DNA from: Clostridia bacterium
GTDB lineage: Bacteria; Bacillota; Clostridia; Christensenellales; Pumilibacteraceae
Length of the DNA: 64,000 nt
NCBI GenBank assembly: GCA_022793815.1
Contig: JAAWDP010000013.1
Coordinates: forward strand, 32,556-96,555
Direction of reading: 5' to 3'
Below the pieces are notes generated by a model, which did no database searches, was not told the DNA's origin, and was given only the letters and a program-made list of their open reading frames with translations. Made by a program: the position numbers and the translations under genes. Below are positions 8,183 to 16,845 of the stretch, piece after piece (within the stretch, counting starts at the first letter, position 1; each line of letters opens with the position of its first letter).

Positions 8183-10540
8183 ATGGACGAAAAATACACG
8201 GGCGACAACTTAACGAAAGGAGAAATGTATTTCGGCTCGCGGGAAACTTACCAAATGGTGGTTCTCCGCGGCGTTGTCGTTTTTCCTGGACAGACTTATA
8301 CGGTCGACGTGGGACGCGACAAATCTTTGCAGGCGCTCAACCGAGCAATGGAAACGAATAAAAGCCTGTTTGTAGTTACGCAAAAAAACAGAAGCGCGGT
8401 CAATCCCGCGCCGAAAGACATCTATCGAGTCGGTACTCTGGTCAAGATAAAACAGATAATCCGCACTTCGGCAGAGTATGTACGAGCCGTAGTCGAGGGT
8501 GTCGAACGAATGGAAATAGACGGATTTGTATCCATTTTGCCGTTCTACGAAGTTTCGCTCAAAAAATTCGCGGAAGAGGAATCCGACCCGCTTATGCTCA
8601 AAGCGGTGCGCAGAAATCTTTTCGAGCAGCTTGACGAATACAGAAAATTCGATTCCAAGTCCGTTGTGGATTTGCAGACCATGTCCACTGCGCTTCCCGA
8701 CGACGAAAAGTTTATTGCAGTGTCGTCCACCGTGTTCTTTTCGGATTATAAGGACAGACAGGAACTGCTTTCGCAGAATTCCGTATATAAGCAGTTGGAA
8801 TTCATTTATAAGAAAGTAGTGGAAGAGTGCGAACTGAAAGCGGTCGAAAAACGTATCGCGACGAAAGTGCGCATGAACATAGACAAAAACCAGCGCGAGT
8901 ATTACGTGCGCGAACAAATCAAGGTATTGCGCGACGAATTGGGCGAGGGCGAAAGCGAATTCGACGAATATAAAAAGCGTATAGAAGAAAAGGATTTGCC
9001 GTCTTACGCAAAAGAAAAACTTCTCAAAGAACTTTCGCGTATGGAGAAAATGAGCGTAACGTCGCCCGAGGCGAGCGTAAGCCGCACCTATATCGATTTG
9101 GTTCTTTCTCTGCCTTGGAACGAGTGCTCCAAGGACAACCGCAATTTAAAAAAAGCGGAAAAGATTTTGGACGAAGACCATTACGGGCTGGAAAAGATAA
9201 AACAGCGCATAGTGGAATATCTTGCCGTCCATACATTGACCGAGAATCTCAAAGCGCCTATCTTGTGTTTTGTCGGGCCGCCGGGCGTCGGAAAAACGTC
9301 CATCGTGGCATCGATAGCGCGGGCAACCGACAGAAAACTCGTAACGATGTCGCTGGGAGGAGTCAGGGACGAAGCCGAAATACGCGGACATCGCCGCACC
9401 TATGTCGGCGCGCTTCCCGGTCGCATAATTTCTGGAATGAAAAACGCGCAGGCAGTCAATCCGGTATTTTTGTTGGACGAAATAGACAAGATGACGTCGG
9501 ATTTTCGCGGCGACCCCTCGTCGGCAATGCTCGAAGTGCTCGACCCCAATCAGAATTTCAAGTTCTCCGACAACTATTTGGATATGCCTTACGACTTATC
9601 CAAAGTCATGTTTGTAACTACGGCAAATACCGTGGACACCATACCGACGCCGCTGTTGGACAGAATGGAAATACTCGAACTTTCGGGTTACACTTACGAA
9701 GAAAAATTGCAGATAGCCAAAAAATATCTTTTGCCTAAGCAAATCGAGGCAAACGGGCTTTCGGGACTGAAAGTTACCGTTCCCGACGAAGTTATGAGCG
9801 AGATAATATCGCGTTATACCCGTGAAAGCGGCGTGAGAAATCTCGAAAGAGAAATAGCATCCGTGGTAAGAAAGCTTGCGGTTAAATACGTGAACCGCGG
9901 CGATAAGGAAATCAAATCGTTCAAAGTAACAAAAAAGGACCTTGCCGAGTATTTGGGCGCGCCTAAATACAAGAACGATTCGATGAACACCGACGACGAA
10001 GTAGGATTGGCTACGGGACTTGCCTGGACCAGTGTCGGCGGAACCACCCTTAATATAGAGGTAAGTCTTATTTCGGGTGGAAAGGGCGAGATAAAACTTA
10101 CGGGAAGCTTGGGCGACGTCATGAAAGAATCGTGTCATGCCGCGCTGACCGTTATACGAAGCCGTGCGGAACAGTACGGTATCGAGCAAGACAAGTTCAC
10201 TAAGTACGATTTGCACATTCATGTTCCCGAAGGCGCCACACCCAAGGACGGTCCCAGTGCCGGTATTACGATAGCAACGGCAATAATGTCGGCAATGAGC
10301 GGCAGAAAGGTTTCCAAGAATGTGGCAATGACGGGCGAGATAACGCTCAGAGGCAAAGTTCTGCCGATAGGCGGTCTTAAAGAAAAATCGTTGGCGGCAT
10401 TCAGAAGCGGAGTGCGCACTATAATAATTCCGCGCGACAACGAAAAGGACGTTGCGGATTTGCCTTCGGAAGTCAAGGACAACATGACTTTGGTCTATGC
10501 CGACACAATAGACGACGTGTTTGGTGTCGCTCTCATCTGA
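8183..10540 (+). CDS. lon: ATP-dependent protease Lon (LonA)
   Basis: Hexameric AAA+ serine protease for damaged and regulatory proteins in the cytoplasm. The 785-aa length is normal. The N-terminal LON substrate domain covers about residues 20-215, followed by a coiled linker, the AAA+ module with Walker A GPPGVGKT from residue 365 and Walker B VFLLDEIDK, and the C-terminal protease domain. The catalytic dyad is Ser692 (KDGPSAGIT) and Lys735 (GGLKEKSLAAF), with the family's 43-residue separation. AGAGGTT precedes the ATG. engB follows 18 bp after the stop, the widespread lon-engB (ysxC) pairing. Confidence 0.96.
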   Translation: MDEKYTGDNLTKGEMYFGSRETYQMVVLRGVVVFPGQTYTVDVGRDKSLQALNRAMETNKSLFVVTQKNRSAVNPAPKDIYRVGTLVKIKQIIRTSAEYVRAVVEGVERMEIDGFVSILPFYEVSLKKFAEEESDPLMLKAVRRNLFEQLDEYRKFDSKSVVDLQTMSTALPDDEKFIAVSSTVFFSDYKDRQELLSQNSVYKQLEFIYKKVVEECELKAVEKRIATKVRMNIDKNQREYYVREQIKVLRDELGEGESEFDEYKKRIEEKDLPSYAKEKLLKELSRMEKMSVTSPEASVSRTYIDLVLSLPWNECSKDNRNLKKAEKILDEDHYGLEKIKQRIVEYLAVHTLTENLKAPILCFVGPPGVGKTSIVASIARATDRKLVTMSLGGVRDEAEIRGHRRTYVGALPGRIISGMKNAQAVNPVFLLDEIDKMTSDFRGDPSSAMLEVLDPNQNFKFSDNYLDMPYDLSKVMFVTTANTVDTIPTPLLDRMEILELSGYTYEEKLQIAKKYLLPKQIEANGLSGLKVTVPDEVMSEIISRYTRESGVRNLEREIASVVRKLAVKYVNRGDKEIKSFKVTKKDLAEYLGAPKYKNDSMNTDDEVGLATGLAWTSVGGTTLNIEVSLISGGKGEIKLTGSLGDVMKESCHAALTVIRSRAEQYGIEQDKFTKYDLHIHVPEGATPKDGPSAGITIATAIMSAMSGRKVSKNVAMTGEITLRGKVLPIGGLKEKSLAAFRSGVRTIIIPRDNEKDVADLPSEVKDNMTLVYADTIDDVFGVALI

Positions 10541-10558
10541 TTACTGGAAGTTTTACCG

Positions 10559-11179
10559 ATGATAATAAAGAAAGCGCGGTTTGTCACGAGCATATCGCTT
10601 GCATCGAAATACGGCGCGGCGGCCGAAGGCTTGCCGGGCTCGGAAATTTGTGTCGTCGGACGTTCCAACGTCGGAAAGTCGTCGTTTATAAATTTTCTGG
10701 CAAGGCAGAACAAACTGGCTAAAACTTCGTCTACTCCGGGTCGCACAAGACTGATAAACCTGTTTTCGTTCAACGACGGCGAATTTACTTTGGTGGATTT
10801 GCCGGGGTACGGATATGCGGCTGCATCCAAATCGGAAAAATACAAGTGGGATACTCTCATAGGCGGTTACCTCGAAAATTCTCGTAAACTCGTTCGGGCG
10901 CTCGTGCTGGTGGATTGCCGCCGCGAACCGTCCGTGCTCGACAGACAAATGGTCGACTATTTGTATTCTTACGGGATTCCGTTTTCGGTGATTGCTACAA
11001 AAGCAGATAAGCTTACAAGGAATCAACTTTTCGGAAGCATTCAGAAGATAGCGACTGCTCTTGCCGTCGGCAGAGATAACATAATCGCCGTGTCCGCGGT
11101 GAGCGGCAAAGGACGGGACGAGGTACTGGCGCACTTGGAAGAAGTGCTCCGCAGTGCGTCCGAAACCGAAAACGAATAA
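10559..11179 (+). CDS. engB: Ribosome biogenesis GTPase YsxC/EngB
   Basis: TRAFAC-class GTPase needed for late 50S assembly. The 206-aa protein shows G1 GRSNVGKSS (residues 34-42), G2 around STPGRT, G3 DLPGYG and G4 TKAD. GYGYA after G3 is the EngB signature. It lies downstream of lon, as in Bacillus. Its transcript probably ends at the hairpin 11190-11227, which also holds the next gene's Shine-Dalgarno site. Confidence 0.95.
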   Translation: MIIKKARFVTSISLASKYGAAAEGLPGSEICVVGRSNVGKSSFINFLARQNKLAKTSSTPGRTRLINLFSFNDGEFTLVDLPGYGYAAASKSEKYKWDTLIGGYLENSRKLVRALVLVDCRREPSVLDRQMVDYLYSYGIPFSVIATKADKLTRNQLFGSIQKIATALAVGRDNIIAVSAVSGKGRDEVLAHLEEVLRSASETENE

Positions 11180-11189
11180 CACAAAATCG

Positions 11190-11232
11190 ACCTCTCGGCA
11201 TATATTGATATATAAACGTCGGGAGGTTTTTC
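11190..11232 (+). terminator. Terminator-like hairpin carrying the next gene's Shine-Dalgarno site
   Basis: ACCTCTCG (11190-11197) pairs with CGGGAGGT (11220-11227) with one G-U pair. Inside it, ATATAT halves can pair around TTG. TTTTT follows the 3' arm, as in an intrinsic terminator after engB. The 3' arm contains GGGAGG, the ribosome-binding site for the ATG at 11234, so the folded form would also hide translation initiation. Confidence 0.6.
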
Positions 11233-11233
11233 A

Positions 11234-11839
11234 ATGGAAAACTATAAGGCTGTCGGACGCATAATCGGAAGTCCGCTGAACGGTCTTTGCGAAAGAATGT
11301 GCATAAATGTGGACTGTGTTCTCGATGCTTGCCGCGCGCGCAGGGACTCGCAGAATGCGACTGTGATTCTCACGGATATTACCCAAGGCGCGACCCCGCC
11401 GTTTACGTTTGTCGGGGCGGTCGGGCTCGGCGGTTCGCAGTTTGATGTAACAAGCACTTGTTCGGCGCAAAACGGTTGCAGCCGCATAAGCGGAACTTTG
11501 CATGTGCCCGTCGTTGCTACATTTACGGACGCTAACGGCATGTGCTGTCACGGGAATGCGGTTATAAGCATGTCGAGGAACATCGTATTGCGGTTGCCGC
11601 AGAATACCAATATAGACTACCGCATAGAGGGCGACGGGGGACTGATTTGCGTGAGCGGCGCATTTCTGTCGGACACGGCTGTTTCTTTGACTTTCTGTAT
11701 CGTGGAAACATACAGGGTTATAAGAAGAGCGGATATCATCGTTCCGACTTACGGATATGCAGTGTTTCCCGATTGCCGCGAATGCGACGGTTGCGCAGCT
11801 CTCATGAACGCGCTGCTCGGAGAGGAAAACGGGACCTGA
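11234..11839 (+). CDS. Cys-rich, beta-strand-rich protein of unknown function
   Basis: A 201-residue protein that I do not recognise. There is no signal peptide or membrane segment. It is rich in Val, Thr, Ile, Gly and Cys, with alternating hydrophobic patterns that suggest beta strands. Cysteine clusters are CERMCINVDCVLDAC near residues 16-30, CSAQNGC near 75, MCCHGN near 105 and DCRECDGC near 185-192. The central part (VPVVATFTDANG, then NIVLRLPQNTNIDYRIE) recalls self-associating structural proteins, possibly of the spore surface, but that is only an impression. GGGAGG within a hairpin is its ribosome-binding site. The metallophosphoesterase gene behind it has its own promoter. Confidence 0.7.
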   Translation: MENYKAVGRIIGSPLNGLCERMCINVDCVLDACRARRDSQNATVILTDITQGATPPFTFVGAVGLGGSQFDVTSTCSAQNGCSRISGTLHVPVVATFTDANGMCCHGNAVISMSRNIVLRLPQNTNIDYRIEGDGGLICVSGAFLSDTAVSLTFCIVETYRVIRRADIIVPTYGYAVFPDCRECDGCAALMNALLGEENGT

Positions 11840-11844
11840 AACGG

Positions 11845-11873
11845 TTGCAAAAATTTTGCATATTTGATATAAT
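11845..11873 (+). promoter_or_regulatory. Sigma-A promoter giving a predicted leaderless mRNA
   Basis: TTGCAA (11845-11850), 17-bp spacer, TATAAT (11868-11873) with extended TG at 11865-11866. The start codon at 11880 is only 6 nt past the -10, and no Shine-Dalgarno sequence lies between. Confidence 0.65.
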
Positions 11874-11879
11874 GACGGT

Positions 11880-12578
11880 ATGAAAATTTTTGCGCTGAGC
11901 GATTTGCATTTGTCTATAAACAACCCGAAACCGATGAATATTTTCGGTGCGACATGGGACGGTTATCTGGAAACAGTTGCTGCCGATTGGAACGAAAAGG
12001 TATCGGCAGACGACGTTGTTTTGATATCGGGCGATATCAGCTGGGCGATGTATCTCGAAAACGCAAAACCGGACCTCGAATATATCGCGGCATTTCCCGG
12101 GCGGAAAATAATTTTGCGCGGAAATCACGATTATTGGTGGAAGTCGGTTTCGGCAGTGAGAAATTTGCTTCCCGAAAATATGTATGCTTTGCAGAACGAC
12201 AGTATAAAGTTTGAAAACACTGTGTTCTGCGGCAGTCGCGGATGGACCACTCCAGAGGGAAAAACGCAAACCGAGTCCGACAAAAAAATATACGACAGGG
12301 AAGTCATACGCATGGGGCTTTCTCTTGCGGACGCCGCAAAAAAACGCGGTGAAGGCGACAAACTCGCGGTAATGATACATTATCCTCCGTTTAACAGCAG
12401 ATTCGAGAAATCGCCGTTTACGGAGCTGTTCGAAGAATATAAAGTCGATGCCGTGATTTACGGACATTTGCACGGAAATGTCGCGCGTGCGCAAAAGTAT
12501 ATGCATTTGGACGGAATAGATTACTATCTCACGTCTTGCGACATGGTCTCTAACAAATTGGTCGAAATTCGTCTCTGA
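11880..12578 (+). CDS. Metallophosphoesterase (calcineurin-like, COG1768 type)
   Basis: Predicted dinuclear-metal phosphohydrolase of 232 aa; substrate unknown. The five metallophosphatase motifs are present in order: SDLHL (Asp8, His10), SGDISW, GNHDYWW, the late His in MIHYPPF and GHLHG. The GNHDYWW and SRGWTTPE segments are characteristic of the COG1768 group found in clostridia. The start codon has no ribosome-binding site and sits where transcription should begin, so translation is predicted to be leaderless. It is followed by a terminator before mraZ and is therefore a single-gene unit. Confidence 0.88.
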   Translation: MKIFALSDLHLSINNPKPMNIFGATWDGYLETVAADWNEKVSADDVVLISGDISWAMYLENAKPDLEYIAAFPGRKIILRGNHDYWWKSVSAVRNLLPENMYALQNDSIKFENTVFCGSRGWTTPEGKTQTESDKKIYDREVIRMGLSLADAAKKRGEGDKLAVMIHYPPFNSRFEKSPFTELFEEYKVDAVIYGHLHGNVARAQKYMHLDGIDYYLTSCDMVSNKLVEIRL

Positions 12579-12606
12579 AAAAATCTTAATTGCAATGCTT
12601 TTTATG

Positions 12607-12635
12607 CCTCTTGTTTTCCCAAGAGGTATTTTTAT
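12607..12635 (+). terminator. Intrinsic terminator after the metallophosphoesterase
   Basis: CCTCTTG (12607-12613) and CAAGAGG (12620-12626) form a 7-bp stem with a 6-nt loop, followed by TATTTTTATT. Confidence 0.75.
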
Positions 12636-12660
12636 TGAAAAAATAAAGAAAAATGTACGT

Positions 12661-12700
12661 AAAGGGTTAAAAAGGGTTGATTTTGGTCAGAAAGTGTGCT
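12661..12700 (+). promoter_or_regulatory. MraZ-box-like operator: four 10-bp repeats over the mraZ promoter
   Basis: Four head-to-tail 10-bp units: AAAGGGTTAA, AAAGGGTTGA, TTTTGGTCAG and AAAGTGTGCT. A fifth, weaker unit (AAATGTACGT) stands just upstream. Known MraZ operators are GT-rich direct repeats with a 10-bp period near their own promoter (TGGGN repeats in E. coli, AAAGTG-type in Mollicutes). The array covers the -35 element and reaches the -10, so autorepression of the dcw operon is likely. Confidence 0.7.
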
Positions 12701-12705
12701 ATAAT
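12677..12705 (+). promoter_or_regulatory. Sigma-A promoter of the mraZ-ftsW operon
   Basis: TTGATT (12677-12682), 17-bp spacer, TATAAT (12700-12705), extended -10 TG at 12697-12698. The -35 lies inside the MraZ-box repeats. Confidence 0.8.
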
Positions 12706-12736
12706 GTTTGTACAAAACAAAAAGGAGGTTGCCGAA

Positions 12737-13162
12737 GTGATTCTTGTAGGTACTTATCATCACCAGATTGACGAGAAAAACAGATTCCGTATTCCCGTTA
12801 AGTTCAAAAAAGAATTTTCCGAAGTAACTCCTTTTGTTATGAAAGGTACAAACAGATGTCTGTTTCTGTATTCGGGAGCCGTTGCCGAAAAATTGTTTTT
12901 CAACAAATTCGACGAAAGCGACTTCACGGACGAAACCAAGAGCAGGGAAATACGTCGTTTCACGGCAAACGCGCTGTGGGCGGAAAGCGACGCTCAGGGC
13001 AGAATACCGCTTACGGACGAATTGATTAAGTATGCGGGTATCAAAAAAAATATAGTTTCCGTCGGCGTGTACAACCGCGTGGAAATATGGAGCGAAGAGA
13101 ACTGGAAGAAGTATAACGAAAGCGACGGGGTTGAGGACAAGCCCGAAACCGAAGAAGAATGA
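12737..13162 (+). CDS. mraZ: Transcriptional regulator MraZ
   Basis: AbrB-fold DNA-binding protein at the head of dcw operons that controls its own promoter. I choose the GTG at 12737 (VILVGTYHHQIDEKNR), since AAAGGAGG (12721-12728) stands 8 nt upstream and an earlier in-frame ATG would overlap the promoter. The length is 141 aa, normal. The two DxKGR-like motifs are DEKNRFRIPVKF (first half) and DAQGRIPLTDEL (second half). The stop overlaps the rsmH ATG by 4 bp. The repeats upstream are its likely binding sites. Confidence 0.94.
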   Translation: MILVGTYHHQIDEKNRFRIPVKFKKEFSEVTPFVMKGTNRCLFLYSGAVAEKLFFNKFDESDFTDETKSREIRRFTANALWAESDAQGRIPLTDELIKYAGIKKNIVSVGVYNRVEIWSEENWKKYNESDGVEDKPETEEE

Positions 13163-14085
13163 GCGAAGTATACCATGTTTCGGTAATGGCGGACGAATGT
13201 CTTGAAATGCTTTCCGTAAAGAAAGGCGGCACGTATTTCGACGCAACGCTCGGCGGCGGCGGTCACAGCGAGCGAATTCTGCTAAAAGGCGGAAATATCG
13301 TGGCTGTCGACAGGGACTTCGATGCAATAGATTATGTGACGCAAAAGTTTTCCTCGATTGAAGACTTCGGCGGCAGATATAAAATAGTTCACGACAATTT
13401 CAAAAACGTAAAAGAAATCATGCGTGAATGCAATGTAAGCGGTCTCGACGGCGCAATTGCCGACCTCGGAATTTCGTCAAGACAGGTCGATAATGCCGAA
13501 AGAGGATTTGCTTACGGAAAAGACGGCGTACTCGATATGCGAATGGACAGAAGTCAAAGTCTGTCGGCGCTCAAAGTGGTAAACGAATATTCCCGCGAAC
13601 AGTTGTCGAGAATCATCTTTACCTACGGCGAAGAAAACTTTGCCCGCAAAATCGCGGCAAACATAGTTCGCGAAAGAGAGAAGGAGCCGATAACAACCAC
13701 GTCGCGTTTGAGCGAAATCATTTGCGAAAGCGTGCCGCCGCGAAAGAACGGGCACCCCGCAAAAAAAACTTTTCAGGCTTTGAGAATCGAAGTGAACAAC
13801 GAACTGTCGGGGCTCGGCGAAGCGGTCTGCGATATGGTGGACATTCTCAAACCGGGAGCGCGGCTGTGCGTGCTGACTTTCCACTCGTTGGAGGACAGAA
13901 TAGTAAAACAGACGTTTTCGTTGCTTGCGAAAGATTGTATATGCGACAAATCCTTACCTGTGTGCGTATGCGGACACAAAGCAACGGTAAAACTTATAGG
14001 CAAACCTTTGAAGCCTTCGCAAAGGGAAACCGAAACCAATCCCCGTAGCAAAAGCGCTACGTTGAGGGTGGTGGAAAAACTTTGA
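13159..14085 (+). CDS. rsmH: 16S rRNA (cytosine1402-N4)-methyltransferase RsmH
   Basis: Methylates N4 of C1402 in 16S rRNA using SAM. The 308-aa protein begins YHVSVMADECLEML, followed by the SAM-binding FDATLGGGGHSERIL loop near residues 26-40. DGAIADLGISSRQVD and the C-terminal VLTFHSLEDRIVKQ and NPRSKSATLRV segments are diagnostic. The ATGA overlap with mraZ gives coupling. It stands in the canonical mraZ-rsmH-ftsL order. Confidence 0.96.
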   Translation: MSEVYHVSVMADECLEMLSVKKGGTYFDATLGGGGHSERILLKGGNIVAVDRDFDAIDYVTQKFSSIEDFGGRYKIVHDNFKNVKEIMRECNVSGLDGAIADLGISSRQVDNAERGFAYGKDGVLDMRMDRSQSLSALKVVNEYSREQLSRIIFTYGEENFARKIAANIVREREKEPITTTSRLSEIICESVPPRKNGHPAKKTFQALRIEVNNELSGLGEAVCDMVDILKPGARLCVLTFHSLEDRIVKQTFSLLAKDCICDKSLPVCVCGHKATVKLIGKPLKPSQRETETNPRSKSATLRVVEKL

Positions 14086-14116
14086 AAGCGAATAAACCCA
14101 AAGAGAGGAACATACA

Positions 14117-14860
14117 ATGTTAAAGACAAGGAGACAGATAAGAACGGAGCAAGACAGGTTCGGCGGATATTCTTCCCGTCAGCCCGTAATGCAGAATTAT
14201 TCCGGCAATCGTTTCGAAATAGACGATAACGACATTTCGGAGCAGGATTCTTATTACGCCGAAATTCCTTCGCGTCCGCAAACTACGGACAGAAAGAAAA
14301 CGGAAAAATCGTCTTTGTATTCCACGCGGGAAAGTTACGAAAGCTATCCCGACACCGCCGAATTCGTAAACGAACCCGTTTACGCTTCGCGCGCGCCGAG
14401 AAAGGTTCGCCGCGATGCCGAGTCGGTTATGCCTACTATCAGAACCAGAGCCGTACTCGATTCGGATACGGACAAGGCTCCCGCGCAAAACAAAAGAACA
14501 AAACCCGCAATGTCGTTAAACGCGAAGGTAATGCTCGCCGTGTATGCTGCGGTTGTTGTTGTACTTGCCGCCATAGTTATTGCCACCGGTATAGCAATCG
14601 GAAATCTCGGTTCTTCGGTAGCGGCTATGGAAGCCGAACTCTCGGCAAAAAGCACGATAGTTACCGAACAAAACGCTACGCTTTCAGCAATGGAAAACGA
14701 TTCTGCGATTTTGGGGCAGGCGACCGAAATAGGAATGGTCAAGCCTACCGTCAAAACCGAGATAGAACTGTTGCCTATGGGCGAAGCGGTGAATTACGAG
14801 GCACGGACCAACTGGTTCGATAAATTCTGCGATTGGCTGAGTAATCTTATCGGAGGCTGA
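14117..14860 (+). CDS. FtsL-position single-pass membrane protein with long cytoplasmic region
   Basis: 247 aa. Residues 1-135 are polar and rich in Arg, Ser, Tyr and Glu, with no clear domain. One membrane segment lies at about 139-160 (VMLAVYAAVVVVLAAIVIAT), followed by a short helical, heptad-like region (SSVAAMEAELSAKSTIVTEQ) outside the membrane. Its place between rsmH and ftsI, one membrane helix and a coiled coil fit FtsL, which with FtsQ (DivIB) activates the septal synthase. It is about twice the usual FtsL length because of the N-terminal extension, and I see no sequence signature beyond topology. GAGAGGA precedes the ATG. Confidence 0.6.
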   Translation: MLKTRRQIRTEQDRFGGYSSRQPVMQNYSGNRFEIDDNDISEQDSYYAEIPSRPQTTDRKKTEKSSLYSTRESYESYPDTAEFVNEPVYASRAPRKVRRDAESVMPTIRTRAVLDSDTDKAPAQNKRTKPAMSLNAKVMLAVYAAVVVVLAAIVIATGIAIGNLGSSVAAMEAELSAKSTIVTEQNATLSAMENDSAILGQATEIGMVKPTVKTEIELLPMGEAVNYEARTNWFDKFCDWLSNLIGG

Positions 14861-14865
14861 AACCC

Positions 14866-16776
14866 TTGGACAAACCGAATAGTTTGCTTTTAACACGAAA
14901 GAGGTTATTGATTGTCGTACTTTCAATAGCCTTTTTATTTTGCGCTCTTTCCGTACGTCTTTTATACTTACAGGTATTCAAAGGCAGCTGGCTGCAATCA
15001 AAAGCCGCGCAGCAGTGGTACCGCGATTTGCCGCTGGAAGCGCCGCGCGGCAACATTTACGACTGCAATGGCAAAGTGCTTGCGGATAACGAAAATGTCT
15101 ATGCCGTATATGTGCGCCCCCGCGCCGTAAAGGATTTCGACGCCGTTACAAAAGTGCTTGCCGAAAATCTTTCGCTCGACTATGACAAATTGCATGAAAA
15201 ACTTACAACAACGCATGTCAGCGAAATAACCGTTATGCGCAGAGTGGAAGAGTCCGTTGCCGAAAAAATCAGGGACGCGCGTCTTGACGGAATTTATTTC
15301 ACGGTGGACAGCAAGCGGAACTATCCGGGGAAAAACCGTTTGGAGCAGGTGCTCGGATTTACCAATATCGACAACGTAGGTCAAAACGGTTTGGAGGGGT
15401 ACTACGACAAATATCTTTCCGGGATAGACGGCTTTGCCTTGACTCAGGCGGATATGCAGGGCAATCAGCTTGACGGTACGTCCATAAGGTATATTCCGCC
15501 AGTTCCCGGATGCAGCATGACGCTTACAATCGATACCGAAATTCAGGCTTTTGCGGAAACCGCCGTCGACGGCGCGAAGACCGAGTTTGCAAGCAAAAGC
15601 GCAAGCATGATTGTCATGGACGTAAACACGGGCGGAATTTTGGCAATGGCAAGCACGCCGTCATACGACAACAACGACCCGCCGCGCGACGATATCGATT
15701 TGCTGAATGCTCTGTCTAAAAACAAGATGATAGTAGACGTATACGAACCGGGCTCGACATTCAAGATTTTCACTACCGCAATCGCCCTCGAAAACAATGC
15801 GGCGCACACGTCGGACCGCTTTTATTGCCCCGGATATCGTATGGTGGACGGTCAGCGTATAAAATGTTGGAGGAGCATAGGACACGGCTCTCAAACGCTC
15901 TCGGAGGGCGTAAAGAACAGCTGCAACTGTGTGTTTATGGATTTGGCTCAGCGCACGGGTACTGCCAAACTGTACGAAGGGCTGCGCGCATTCGGTTTCG
16001 GTGAGAAAACAAACGTCGATTTTTACGGCGAAAGCCGCGGCATACTCATGAACGAGCAAAGCGTTAAAACGGTGGATTTGGCTCGCATAGGCTTCGGTCA
16101 GGCAGTGGCTGTCACGCCGCTGCAGCTCATCACGGGCGTATGCGCCGCCGTAAACGGAGGAACGCTATATAAACCGTATTTCGTTTCCGAAGTGGTAAGC
16201 AGCGACGGAAAAACAGTGTATACTCACACGCCCGAAAAAGTGCGTTCGGTCATCAGCGAAAGCACGAGCGCCACGCTGAGGGATATGCTCGAAAAAGTGG
16301 TCAGCGAGGGAGGCGGAAAAAAGGCGGGAGTGAACGGATTTAAAATAGGAGGAAAAACAGGCACTGCGCAAAAGTACGAGAACGGTCATATAGCACAGGG
16401 CAAATACATTTCCTCTTTCGTCGGCTTTGCGCCCGCAGACAATCCGAAGTACGCCGTGCTTATGATTGTGGACGAACCGTCGGGATATACTTATTACGGA
16501 AGTTTGGTAGCCGCACCGTATGCGGGACGGGTATTTGAAAATTTGTTCGCATATAAAGGCATGCTGCCCGCCGCAAGCGATGACGTAAAGACCGTTATAA
16601 TGCCCGACTTGACCGATATGAGTTTGACGGAGGCATTGAGAAAACTCAAAGAACTTTCTTTGCAGTGCGAAATAGCGGGTAATACGGATAAAATTCTGTC
16701 GGTTATGCCTATGTCGGGTACGGAAATACCCGAGGGTGACGTCGTACTTATTCGCACGGAAGAAATTGAGATATAA
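14866..16776 (+). CDS. ftsI: Septal class B penicillin-binding protein (FtsI/Pbp2B/SpoVD type) with PASTA domain
   Basis: Peptidoglycan transpeptidase for septum synthesis. The 636-aa protein starts at TTG 14866 behind CGGAGG. It has an N-terminal membrane anchor (about residues 11-32), a dimerisation domain (APRGNIYDCNGKVLADN), and the transpeptidase domain with S-x-x-K Ser297-Lys300 (PGSTFKIF), S-x-N Ser352-Asn354 (KNSCNC) and KTG 497-499 (GGKTGTAQ). A single C-terminal PASTA domain starts near 578 (MPDLTDMSLTEALRKL). Whether it serves vegetative division or only sporulation (SpoVD) cannot be told from sequence; it is the only such protein in the window. Confidence 0.93.
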   Translation: MDKPNSLLLTRKRLLIVVLSIAFLFCALSVRLLYLQVFKGSWLQSKAAQQWYRDLPLEAPRGNIYDCNGKVLADNENVYAVYVRPRAVKDFDAVTKVLAENLSLDYDKLHEKLTTTHVSEITVMRRVEESVAEKIRDARLDGIYFTVDSKRNYPGKNRLEQVLGFTNIDNVGQNGLEGYYDKYLSGIDGFALTQADMQGNQLDGTSIRYIPPVPGCSMTLTIDTEIQAFAETAVDGAKTEFASKSASMIVMDVNTGGILAMASTPSYDNNDPPRDDIDLLNALSKNKMIVDVYEPGSTFKIFTTAIALENNAAHTSDRFYCPGYRMVDGQRIKCWRSIGHGSQTLSEGVKNSCNCVFMDLAQRTGTAKLYEGLRAFGFGEKTNVDFYGESRGILMNEQSVKTVDLARIGFGQAVAVTPLQLITGVCAAVNGGTLYKPYFVSEVVSSDGKTVYTHTPEKVRSVISESTSATLRDMLEKVVSEGGGKKAGVNGFKIGGKTGTAQKYENGHIAQGKYISSFVGFAPADNPKYAVLMIVDEPSGYTYYGSLVAAPYAGRVFENLFAYKGMLPAASDDVKTVIMPDLTDMSLTEALRKLKELSLQCEIAGNTDKILSVMPMSGTEIPEGDVVLIRTEEIEI

Positions 16777-16845
16777 TTGTCGTATTTTGCTTTTGTATTG
16801 CAATTTGTTTTATAAAGGATTATCATAAGCAAAAGAGGTGAGAAC

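Noticed and set aside
12677..12736. Upstream ATG that would lengthen MraZ by 20 residues
   Set aside because: This ATG overlaps the -35 box of a strong promoter and lacks a ribosome-binding site; the GTG at 12737 follows AAAGGAGG and gives the normal MraZ length.
16787..16816. Internal promoter before murE
   Set aside because: The TTGCTT and TATAAA elements need an 18-bp spacer and are only moderate matches in an AT-rich spacer; not strong enough to list separately.
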